From NCBI GenBank assembly GCA_963731105.1, contig CAVSUM010000024.1:124001-188000 (forward strand): a DNA stretch of 64,000 nt. The letters run 5' to 3'. The position numbers and the translations under genes were made by a program. The DNA comes from RPQJ01 sp963731105. GTDB taxonomy: Bacteria > Pseudomonadota > Gammaproteobacteria > Steroidobacterales > Steroidobacteraceae. The notes beneath the pieces were generated by a model, which did not search any database, was not told the origin of the DNA, and worked only from the letters and a program-made list of their open reading frames with translations. Below are positions 47,565-55,028 of the stretch, piece after piece; position 1 is the stretch's first letter, and the number at the start of each line of letters is the position of its first letter.

Positions 47565-48510
47565 TCAGCGGCGTCCCCAGAGCTGTACGCCCGGCGTGTC
47601 GCGCAGTGGCCGCGCCGAACCGGAGTCGTACCAGTCGGCGATCAGGCGGAACGACACGGACTGCGGGGGCGGGAGTCCTGGCGTGCCCGACGCTATCTGC
47701 TCGCGGGTGAACCAGCGCACGTCCTCCAGTTCCTCGTCCGCGCGCGGCACGGCATCGGCGGCCGCGCGTGCCGTGAAGCCGATCATCAGCGAGGAGGGGA
47801 ACGGCCACGGCTGCGACGAGTGGTAGTCGGCGTCGAGCACCGTGACGCCGGTTTCCTCGAGCACTTCGCGCGCCACTGCGTCCTCGAGGCTCTCGCCCGG
47901 TTCGACGAAGCCCGCGATGGTGGAGTAACGGCCCGCCGGCCACGCCGCCTGCCGGCCGAGCAAGGCACGCTCGCCGTCGGTCACGAGCACGATGATGGCC
48001 GGATCCAGGCGCGGGAACTGCTCGGCGCCGCAGGCGGGATCCGTGCATTTCATGACGTGGCCCGCGCTCTCGCCGCGGGCCGGCGCGCCGCAGCTGCCGC
48101 AGTAGCGATGGCGGCTACGCCACAGCACCATCGCGCGCGCGTAGGCCAGCAACCCCGCCTCGTCCTGCGGCAGCAGGCCCGCCGCGATGCGCAGGTCTTC
48201 GAAGCGTGGCGTCCGATGGCAAGGTCGGCGCGGGTTCGGCGACGAGGTCGACAGCGAAGCAGGCCCTGCCGCGGAACAGGCCGAGCAGCACCAGCTCGCC
48301 GTCCGGCACGTCGCCACGCAGGGCGTGCCGTATCTCGACGAGCGCGGCCGAGCGCGCGTGGTCGGCGCGCTGCAGCAGGTTGCGTGCCTGCCAGAGCGGC
48401 ACCAGCAGTGAGCCGGGGTCGGCGAGCGCGCTCGCGACGAAGGCCGCGTCCTTGCGCAGGTGCGCGGCGCGGTCGAGATACGGACCCGCGAAGACGTTCG
48501 GTGTGCGCAC
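47565..48510 (-). CDS. nudC: NAD(H) pyrophosphatase/NAD-capped RNA decapping enzyme NudC (frame break)
   Basis: NUDIX enzyme that cleaves NADH and removes NAD caps from RNA. N-terminal domain from GTG at 48510, then a shift near 48205-48215 (TLPSD into TPRFEDLRIAAGLL). Zinc-ribbon Cys residues RYCGSCGAP and KCTDPACGAEQFPRLDP, full NUDIX box GFVEPGESLEDAVAREVLEE, and the NudC-specific SQPWPFPSSLM after it. Joined about 314 residues. Confidence 0.93.
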
Positions 48511-48557
48511 GGGGCTGCCGCTGGTGGCCGGGCGCGCAGTCTAGCAACCTGCGACCG

Positions 48558-49097
48558 TCAGTCGGGCGGATCGCCCCGGCAGGCGGCGCAGTTGTCGGGC
48601 AGCAGGTCGAGCGTGTCGCGGATCCAGGTGCCGCGACAGTCCGGGCAGCGCGTCACCACGAACTCGTCGCGCCGCGCGAGCACGTGCCACAGGTGCCAGG
48701 CGTGCTCGAAGGTGATCACGGTGGACGGGCACAGGCTGCAGAAAGCCTCGTACAGGTCGCAGAAGCGGTTCACGTCGTCGAGCGGGGCGCGGAACAGCAC
48801 CTGCGGCCGGCCGATGAAGCCGCAGCGCTGCATCAGGGCCGCGAGCGCGGCGGCCTGCAGTTCATGCGCCGGGCTGCGCCAGAAGAACGACATCTGGCGC
48901 GGCGACTTGCCGCGGCGCCTGCGCACCGGCTGGGCGGGCTGACCCTTCAGGTAGTCCCGGTACAGCTTGCGGATCCGATCGCCGGACAGGCTGGTGGCCT
49001 GGCGAATGGTCTGGGTGCGGGCCTCGTGGCCGATCAGGCGATAGGCGATGGCGAGTCGCTGCCGGTCCCGGTCGTAGCGGCTGTCAGTAATACGCAT
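48558..49097 (-). CDS. FlhC-like transcriptional activator
   Basis: 179 residues from the ATG at 49097 (GGGGAGAA 7 nt upstream). It aligns along its length with FlhC of the FlhDC flagellar master regulator. It has a helical N-terminus with YRLIGHEARTQTI and SLSGDRIRKLYRDYLKG, a middle helical part ending DLYEAFCSLCP and FEHAWHLWHVL, and a C-terminal zinc site with four Cys, CPDC (C151, C154) and CAAC (C170, C173). These correspond to the E. coli CNCC and CSLC pairs. No flagellar or chemotaxis gene is nearby. Divergent from a FlhD-like gene across an operator-like array. Confidence 0.82.
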   Translation of the reverse strand: MRITDSRYDRDRQRLAIAYRLIGHEARTQTIRQATSLSGDRIRKLYRDYLKGQPAQPVRRRRGKSPRQMSFFWRSPAHELQAAALAALMQRCGFIGRPQVLFRAPLDDVNRFCDLYEAFCSLCPSTVITFEHAWHLWHVLARRDEFVVTRCPDCRGTWIRDTLDLLPDNCAACRGDPPD

Positions 49098-49133
49098 GGT
49101 GGTTCTCCCCTTCCCCGAATCTGGCTGTTCTCG

Positions 49134-49203
49134 CCATATATGGTCCAACAAGACCATATATGGCAGTCTATAACCAAATATGGTCCATTTGAACCATATT
49201 TGG
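49134..49203. promoter_or_regulatory. Four CC(A/T)6GG boxes at exact 20-bp spacing between divergent regulators
   Basis: Boxes: CCATATATGG (49134-49143), CCATATATGG (49154-49163), CCAAATATGG (49174-49183), CCATATTTGG (49194-49203). Box starts are exactly 20 bp apart, so all lie on one face of the helix. Pairs 1-2 and 3-4 are also inverted repeats (13-bp arms GCCATATATGGTC/GACCATATATGGC at 49133-49164). The array is strikingly AT-rich for this genome. Box 4 ends 10 nt before the ATG of the FlhD-like gene; box 1 is 36 nt from the FlhC-like ATG. A TATAAC (49169-49174) may be a rightward -10. Confidence 0.8.
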
Positions 49204-49213
49204 AGAAACCACC

Positions 49214-49873
49214 ATGTCTGCGCTCGATCAACTGCCGGGCTCGGCCAGCCCGGTACTCGCTCACCAGGGCCTGCTGCCGCCCGCCTTGCGGCGCGACCTG
49301 ACCGACCTCAACGGCCTGTACCTCGAGCTCGGGCTCGGTCCCGGAGCGGAGGACGACCCGCGCTTTGCCTGGCCGGCGTCGGTCGGGAAGTGCCTGCGGG
49401 AACTCGATGCGCCGACCCTCGCCCGTCTGGGTGCCGGTCCATTCGCGCTGTTCGAGATCGTGATTCCGGAGGCAAACGCGCCGTTCGCGACCGATCGGGT
49501 CGAGGACCGGCGGATCGCGGCCCGTCCCGCCACTTGGCAGGCGCGCTGCGACTCGTTCGCGCACCAGGCGGCCTTCCTGGCGCGGCGCCTGGTCGAGGGT
49601 GAACCGCTGGCCGCCCGCGTGGTGCTTGGGCTGTCGCACGACGTGCAGCAGCAGCTGGCCGATTGGCGCCTGCCGCAGCTCGCGGACATGGCGCGCTGCC
49701 CGGACCTGATCCGGCCGCGCTGGCGGCTGCACCCGCAGTTCTGGCTGACGCTGGTGGGTGCCGCCCGGCGCGACTCGCCGCGCGCCCTGCACTGGGCGCA
49801 TTGCATCGGTGTCTGCCTGATCGGGGCCGAGGACGGGACAATCGCCGCGCCGCCGCGGCCACCGCCGCGCTGA
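49214..49873 (+). CDS. Tandem FlhD-like protein, divergent partner of the FlhC-like gene
   Basis: 219 residues, not a family I can name outright. Read against E. coli FlhD from memory it appears to hold two FlhD-like units. Unit 1 (about 25-85) has DLTDLNGLYLELG, like FlhD IYDINLSYLLLA. Unit 2 (about 113-172) has AFLARRLVEGEPLAARVV and then LGLSHDVQQQLADWRLPQLA, like FlhD LGINEEMATTLAALTLPQMV. FlhD is normally a dimer of about 116-residue chains, so this would be a single-chain dimer. GGAGAA at 49203-49208 is the ribosome site. The Pro-rich end (PPRPPPR) is extra. Confidence 0.65.
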   Translation: MSALDQLPGSASPVLAHQGLLPPALRRDLTDLNGLYLELGLGPGAEDDPRFAWPASVGKCLRELDAPTLARLGAGPFALFEIVIPEANAPFATDRVEDRRIAARPATWQARCDSFAHQAAFLARRLVEGEPLAARVVLGLSHDVQQQLADWRLPQLADMARCPDLIRPRWRLHPQFWLTLVGAARRDSPRALHWAHCIGVCLIGAEDGTIAAPPRPPPR

Positions 49874-49937
49874 GTTCCTTGCCGTGTCCGGAGTCGCCCA
49901 TTAACCTGCGCACCCGCTCTGCACCCCTCACCGCCGA

Positions 49938-50888
49938 ATGAAAGCCCTGTCGCTGCGCCAGCTGACCAAGACCTACCGCAACGGCGTGCAGGCGCTGAAG
50001 GGCATCGACCTCGACGTCGAGCAGGGTGACTTCTTCGCGCTGCTCGGGCCCAACGGCGCCGGCAAGACCACCGCCATCGGCATCATCGCCTCGCTGGTCA
50101 ACAAGACGTCCGGCAAGGCGCTGGTGTTCGGCCACGACACCGACACCGAGCTCGAGGCCGCCAAGGCCTGCCTCGGCCTCGTGCCGCAGGAGCTCAACTT
50201 CAACCAGTTCGAGAAGGCCTCGACCATCCTGGTGAACCAGGCCGGTTTCTACGGCATCCCGCGGGCCGTGGCGAAGGAGCGCATGGAGCACTGGCTGCAC
50301 AAGCTGCAGCTGTGGGAGAAGCGCGATGCCATCTCGCGCTCGCTGTCGGGCGGCATGAAGCGCCGCCTGATGATCGCGCGCGCACTGATCCACGAGCCCC
50401 GGCTGCTGATCCTCGACGAGCCCACCGCCGGCGTCGACATCGAGGTGCGACGCTCGATGTGGGAGTTCCTGCGCCAGCTGAACGAGGACGGCACCACCAT
50501 CATCCTCACCACCCACTACCTCGAGGAGGCCGAGAACCTCTGCCGCCACATCGCCATCATCGACGAGGGGCGCATCATCGAGCACGACAAGATGGCCACC
50601 GTGCTGCGCAAGCTGCACAGCGAGGTGTTCGTGCTCAACCCGCGGCAGCCCGTGACCGAGGTACCGCAGCTGCCGGGCTATGCCGTGACGCTCGCCGAGG
50701 ACGGATCGATCGAAGTCGAGGTGACGAAGTCGCAGAACCTGAACGAGATCTTCGCCGCGCTGTCGGCACGCGGCATCGAGGTGGTGAGCATGCGCAACAA
50801 GGCGAACCGCCTCGAGGAGTTGTTCATGCGACTCGTCGAAGGGCGTGATGCGGAGACCGGGCTCGTGAAGCCCGCGGCCACGGCATGA
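49938..50888 (+). CDS. yadG: ABC exporter ATP-binding protein (YadG-like)
   Basis: 316 residues. Walker A LLGPNGAGKTTAIG, Q-loop LVPQELNFNQ, signature LSGGMKRRLMIARAL, Walker B RLLILDEPTAG, H-loop LTTHYLEEAEN, and a C-terminal extension of about 80 residues. With the permease that overlaps it by ATGA it forms a YadGH-type ABC-2 exporter; the substrate is unknown. 64 nt after the FlhD-like gene. Confidence 0.94.
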   Translation: MKALSLRQLTKTYRNGVQALKGIDLDVEQGDFFALLGPNGAGKTTAIGIIASLVNKTSGKALVFGHDTDTELEAAKACLGLVPQELNFNQFEKASTILVNQAGFYGIPRAVAKERMEHWLHKLQLWEKRDAISRSLSGGMKRRLMIARALIHEPRLLILDEPTAGVDIEVRRSMWEFLRQLNEDGTTIILTTHYLEEAENLCRHIAIIDEGRIIEHDKMATVLRKLHSEVFVLNPRQPVTEVPQLPGYAVTLAEDGSIEVEVTKSQNLNEIFAALSARGIEVVSMRNKANRLEELFMRLVEGRDAETGLVKPAATA

Positions 50889-51694
50889 GCACCGAGGCGC
50901 GTCTCACCGCCGCCAGCGTTGCGCAGCGGGACCGTCGCTGGGTCGGTTTCCGCACCATCGTCATCCGCGAGTTCAGTCGCATCGTCCGCATCTGGGGCCA
51001 GACGCTGGTGCCGCCGGCGATCACCGCGACGCTGTACTTCATCATCTTCGGCAGCCTGATCGGCCGGCGCATCGGCGACATGGGCGGCGTGAGCTACATG
51101 CAGTACATCGCGCCGGGCCTGATCATGATGTCGGTGATCACCAACAGCTACGGCAACGTGGTGTCGTCGTTCTTCGGCGCCAAGTTCGGCCGCCACATCG
51201 AGGAACTGCTGGTCGCACCGCTGCCCAACTGGCTGATCGTGCTCGGCTACACGACCGGCGGCGTGGTGCGCGGCCTGCTGGTGGGGCTGGTGGTCACGCT
51301 GATCGCGCTGTTCTTCACCCACCTGCACGTCGAGCACCTGCTGGCGGTGCTGGCGGCGGTGCTGCTCACCTCGGTGATCTTCGCGCTGCTCGGCTTCATC
51401 AATGCCGTGTTTGCCAAGAATTTCGACCAGATCAGTTTCGTGCCGACCTTCATCCTCACGCCGATGACGTATCTCGGCGGCGTGTTCTACTCGATCTCGA
51501 TGCTGCCCGAGTGGGCGCAGACCGTCTCGAAGGCCAACCCGATCCTCTACATGGTGAACGCGTTCCGCTACGGCTTCCTCGGCCAGTCCGACGTCAACCT
51601 CGGCCTCTCGTTCGCGCTGATGGCCGTTGCTGCCGCCACTCTGTTCGCCGCCTGCGTGTGGCTGATGGAGAAGGGGACGGGGACCAGGGAATAG
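50885..51694 (+). CDS. yadH: ABC-2 type permease (YadH-like)
   Basis: 269 residues, six membrane segments after a cytoplasmic N-terminal helix (TIVIREFSRIVRIWGQTLVP). Family blocks: YFIIFGSLIGRRIG, YMQYIAPGLIMMSVITNSY, EELLVAPLPNW and LTPMTYLGGVFYSISMLP. Partner of yadG. The TAG stop (51692-51694) lies in the first bases of a heptad-repeat element. Confidence 0.94.
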   Translation: MSTEARLTAASVAQRDRRWVGFRTIVIREFSRIVRIWGQTLVPPAITATLYFIIFGSLIGRRIGDMGGVSYMQYIAPGLIMMSVITNSYGNVVSSFFGAKFGRHIEELLVAPLPNWLIVLGYTTGGVVRGLLVGLVVTLIALFFTHLHVEHLLAVLAAVLLTSVIFALLGFINAVFAKNFDQISFVPTFILTPMTYLGGVFYSISMLPEWAQTVSKANPILYMVNAFRYGFLGQSDVNLGLSFALMAVAAATLFAACVWLMEKGTGTRE

Positions 51695-51852
51695 CGGATA
51701 GCGGATAGCGGATAGTGTAAGAGGGGCGGTTGATCCAGGGCGGAGTCGGCAACTGGGGATGCTGCGGCGTCGCTACCTCGCTCTGGCGCACTTCACATCG
51801 CCACCTCTTACACTATCCGCTATCCGCTATCCGCTATCCGCTATCCGCTTCT
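51691..51852. repeat. Heptad-repeat inverted element, copy 4
   Basis: The left arm 51691-51724 (ATAGCGGATAGCGGATAG... then TGTAAGAGG) faces the right arm 51804-51850 (CCTCTTACACTATCCGC... with five heptads and CTTCTCC). The arms extend past the heptads through GTGTAAGAGG/CCTCTTACAC. About 80 bp of unique DNA lies between, with no gene seen. It fills the gap between yadH and the SRAP gene and provides the yadH stop. Confidence 0.85.
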
Positions 51853-51854
51853 CC

Positions 51855-52596
51855 ATGTGTGGCCGCTTCGCCTTCTACTCCCCCCACGAGGCCGTGACGC
51901 GGCTGTTCGGCGTGGCCTCGGCGCCCGAAGTCGAGCCGCGCTACAACATCGCGCCGACGCAGTACGTCGCGGCCGTGCGCGAGACCGGCGGGCCGCGCGA
52001 GCTGGCGATGCTGTACTGGGGGCTGGTGCCGTCGTGGGCGAAGGAAAAGGCGATCGGCGCACGGATGATCAACGCGCGTGCCGAGACGCTTGCCGAGAAG
52101 CCATCGTTCCGCAGCGCGTTCCGTCGCCGCCGCTGCCTGGTGCTGGCCGACGGCTACTACGAGTGGCAGCGGTCCGGCGCGGTGAAGCAACCGTACTTCA
52201 TCGGTTTCGCCGACGGCGCGCCGTTCGGCATGGCAGGGCTGTGGGAGCGCTGGCCTGATCCGGCGAGCGGCGAGCCACTCGAGTCGTGTTGCATGGTGAC
52301 GACCACGCCGGCGGCGTCGCTCGCGCACGTGCACGATCGGATGCCGGTGATCATGCCGACCGGAGGCGTACGCGGAGTGGCTCGATCCGCGCAACGAGGC
52401 GACCGACCGGTTGGCCCGCCTGCTGGGACCATGCACGCGCCCCGACATCCTGGCCCGGCCCGTCAGCCGGCGCGTGAACGATGCACGCAACCAGGGACCG
52501 GACTTGATCGAACAGCTGGCGGTGCCAGCCGGCGATATCCTAGAGCGCCGCCCACCATGCCTGCGCCTGCTTCGACCACGACCCGCAGCCCGATGA
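51855..52596 (+). CDS. yedK: SRAP/HMCES-type abasic-site protein, YedK-like (frame break)
   Basis: Forms a thiazolidine DNA-protein crosslink with abasic sites in single-stranded DNA to shield them. Catalytic Cys2 is in MCGRFAFYSP. Other conserved parts: PRYNIAPTQYVAAV, WGLVPSWAK, MINARAETLAEKPSFRSAF, VLADGYYEWQ (active Glu), and HDRMPVIMP with the conserved His. The frame shifts near 52362-52368 (continuing EAYAEWLDPRNEATDRLAR). The TGA at 52594 overlaps the next ATG. Joined about 246 residues. Confidence 0.92.
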
Positions 52597-53444
52597 GCAC
52601 CCTCGACGCGCCGGTTCGTCGCGGCCATCGCCATGTGTGCGCTGGCCGGCTGCGGTCTCAACCTGCTCTACCCGCGCCTCGACAGCGTGGTCGGCTTCTA
52701 CCTGCAGGACCTCGTGACCCTGGACGACGCGCAAGCCGAGGCGCTCAAGTCGACGCTCGCCGGCAACCTCGAGTGGCATCGCCGCTCGGAGCTTGTGCGC
52801 TACGCGAGTTTCCTGCGCGACGTCGCCGGCGAGGTCGAGGCGGGTGCCGGGCGGGAGGACTGGCTCGCGGCCAGCCGGCGTACCGAGGAGTACTGGCGCG
52901 ACATCTTCGAGCAGGCGGCGCCTGGCTACACGTCGCTCGCGCGCACGTTCAGCGCTGCGCAGGTGGACGAGCTGCTCGCGAATCTCGCCCGCGAGGACGA
53001 GAAGACCTGGCAGGAGTTCGTCGAGCGTACGCCCGCGCAGCGCGATGCACGCCGCGAGAAGACCCTGGCGCGTGCGCTCGAGCGCTTCACGGGGCCGCTG
53101 ACGCCGGCGCAGCGGGCCGCGGTCCGCGCTCACGTCGCCAGCTCGCCCCCGTTCATGGCAGAGTGGCGCGCGAACCGCCGCATCTGGCGCGAGGCGCTCG
53201 CCGACGCGCTGGCGCAGCGTACGGCGGCGAGGAGTTCGAGAGGCGCATGTTCGTCCTCATCGCGCGGCCCGACGATCTCTGGACGCCGCAATACCGTGCG
53301 GCCGTCGAGCGGCGTCGCGAGGCGCTCGCCGTGCTGATGGCGGATATCGACGCGAAGCTCACGCCGCAGCAGCGCGCCGCCGCGCGGCGACAGTTCCTGG
53401 CGCTCGCCGACGAGGTGCAGGGCCTTGCGGCGCGGCGCGGTTGA
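52593..53444 (+). CDS. DUF6279-type lipoprotein (two frame breaks)
   Basis: Predicted outer-membrane lipoprotein. ATG at 52593; after MSTLDA a shift near 52608-52612 leads into the leader FVAAIAMCALAGCGLN with lipobox LAGC. The mature part is Glu/Arg-rich and helical (LYPRLDSVVGFYLQDLVTLD, WLAASRRTEEYWRDIFEQ). A second shift near 53218-53224 leads to ARPDDLWTPQYRAAVERRRE and the end. Joined about 283 residues. Function unknown. Coupled to the SRAP gene. Confidence 0.8.
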   Translation: MSTLDAPVRRGHRHVCAGRLRSQPALPAPRQRGRLLPAGPRDPGRRASRGAQVDARRQPRVASPLGACALREFPARRRRRGRGGCRAGGLARGQPAYRGVLARHLRAGGAWLHVARAHVQRCAGGRAARESRPRGREDLAGVRRAYARAARCTPREDPGACARALHGAADAGAAGRGPRSRRQLAPVHGRVAREPPHLARGARRRAGAAYGGEEFERRMFVLIARPDDLWTPQYRAAVERRREALAVLMADIDAKLTPQQRAAARRQFLALADEVQGLAARRG

Positions 53445-53461
53445 TCCCTGGAGAGCGGCGC

Positions 53462-54133
53462 ATGACGCAGCACGACGGCAAGATCTTCGGTATCGGCTTC
53501 TACAAGACCGGCACCACGACGCTGTACGACGCGTTGCGCATCCTCGGCTACCACACCGTCAACGGCGACAAGCTCGGCAGCTACCCGGGCGCCGACGACG
53601 GCGCGACGCTCATCAAGCAGATCGATGCGGGCGACTACCGCCTGCCGACGTTCGACATGTTCGAGGCGTTCACCGACAACCCGTACTTCACGATCTGGCG
53701 GGAGATCTACGCGCTGTACCCGGACGCGAAGTACATCCTCACGGTGCGCGAGGAGCAACGCTGGATCGACAGCTGCGTGAAGTTCTTCCGCCACCGCCGC
53801 ATGCGCCCGATGCGGGAGTGGATGTTCGGCCCGCACGCCAACCCCGCGAGCAGCCCGCAGGCCCGGCAGGCCTGGCTCGACGCTTATCGCGCACACAACG
53901 CCGCGGTGCGCGAATTCTTCGCGACCCGCGGCCAGCAGTACCTCGAGCTGGACCCGACCCGCGAGGGCAATTGGGATCGCCTCTGCGCGTTCCTCGGCGC
54001 GCCGATCCCCGACCGGCCGTGGCCGCACGCGAACGCCACCCGGCCCGACCAGCCGTGGCGACCGATGTGGCGCCGGGTGAAGCGCAGGCTTGGCCTCGAG
54101 TTGCGCGACCCGGGCGAGAGCGACGAGAGCTGA
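53462..54133 (+). CDS. PAPS-dependent sulfotransferase-like protein
   Basis: 223 residues from the ATG at 53462 (GGAGAGC upstream). Opens with the 5'-phosphosulfate loop IGFYKTGTTTLYDALRILGY and has the 3'-phosphate-binding strand and helix YILTVREEQRWIDSCVKFF. Of the short bacterial/P. falciparum-like sulfotransferase type. Acceptor unknown; could modify a surface glycan or small metabolite. Intact. Convergent with a second, unrelated sulfotransferase gene 31 nt away. Confidence 0.85.
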   Translation: MTQHDGKIFGIGFYKTGTTTLYDALRILGYHTVNGDKLGSYPGADDGATLIKQIDAGDYRLPTFDMFEAFTDNPYFTIWREIYALYPDAKYILTVREEQRWIDSCVKFFRHRRMRPMREWMFGPHANPASSPQARQAWLDAYRAHNAAVREFFATRGQQYLELDPTREGNWDRLCAFLGAPIPDRPWPHANATRPDQPWRPMWRRVKRRLGLELRDPGESDES

Positions 54134-54163
54134 TGCGCGGGGGCCGGGTCGAGGCGAGTTGAA

Positions 54164-55007
54164 TCAGGCCAGCCGCAGCACCAGCGCCGGCTTGTAGACC
54201 CAGTTGCGCAGCAGCCGGGCCGACAGCGGCTCGCTCCAGTCGGTGATCGCGTTGTTGCGCTGCCGGAGCGCGGCAACGTCTGCGGCCAGCGGTGTCGCCG
54301 TACGCCAGCCGTTGCCGGTCGAAGAACTCGCGCACCGCGAAGTCGTAGACCTGCTGGTCCAGTGCGTTCATCTCCAGCAGCCGGGCGCGGACCGCGGGGT
54401 CGTCCAGGTAGCTCAAGTCGGCCTGCTCGCGAGCGGCGTCCCGCGCGCGGGACTTGTCCGCCAGCCGGTTGACCGGTCGATACTCGGGGCGGAAATCGGG
54501 ATCGCCCAGCCAGCGGCCGAGCATCAGCAGCGATTCGTCGAAGGCATCCGTCAGCCCGACGAAGCCCACCCGGCTGCCGATCAGGTCGATGGCCCGCTGG
54601 GCGTTCGCTTCGCCGGCCAGCGTCCGCGTCTGGAAATCCTGCATCGGTGCGAGCGACGCCCAGCGATCGAAGTCGGCACGGTCGTACTGCAGCGCCTTGT
54701 TCTTGTAGTGCGACAGGTAGCGCTTTACCGGGTCGCGCAGGAAGATGAAATAGCGAACCTCCGGGCAGGCCGTGTGCAGGTCCGAGTACGGCTTGACGTT
54801 GTGCCCGGCGATGCCGCGCAGGTGGCGGTAGATGCGCCGCACCCGGCGCAGGTCGGCGCCGGTCACGTAGACGCTGCGGTCGTTCGGGTCGGCGGGGCGC
54901 CGGGCATACGGCGTGCGGATCTCGCAATGCCCGGCGCCGAACGACCGGCGCAGGACCGCGCGGACCGTCCGCCCGGCGGTCTTGTCGATGTGCGTGAAGG
55001 CGTACAA
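54164..55007 (-). CDS. Sulfotransferase family 2-like protein (frame break)
   Basis: About 281 residues. Start YAFTHIDKTAGRTVRAVLRR supplies the PAPS loop. FIFLRDPVKRYLSHYKNKAL is the family block with the 3'-phosphate-contacting Arg and Ser. VGFVGLTDAFDESLLMLGRW lies later. The frame shifts near 54292-54300; the true tail is PLAADVAALRQRNNAITDW and ends RLA at 54164. Such proteins usually sulfate carbohydrates. 21 nt after the EF-G-like gene. Confidence 0.83.
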
Positions 55008-55028
55008 GGCCTGCGCGCCCGTCCGGGC

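Noticed and set aside
49134..49203. CC(A/T)6GG boxes as eukaryote-type CArG/MADS sites
   Set aside because: Sequence likeness only. The context is a bacterial divergent gap with FlhC/FlhD-like genes and no MADS-box protein.
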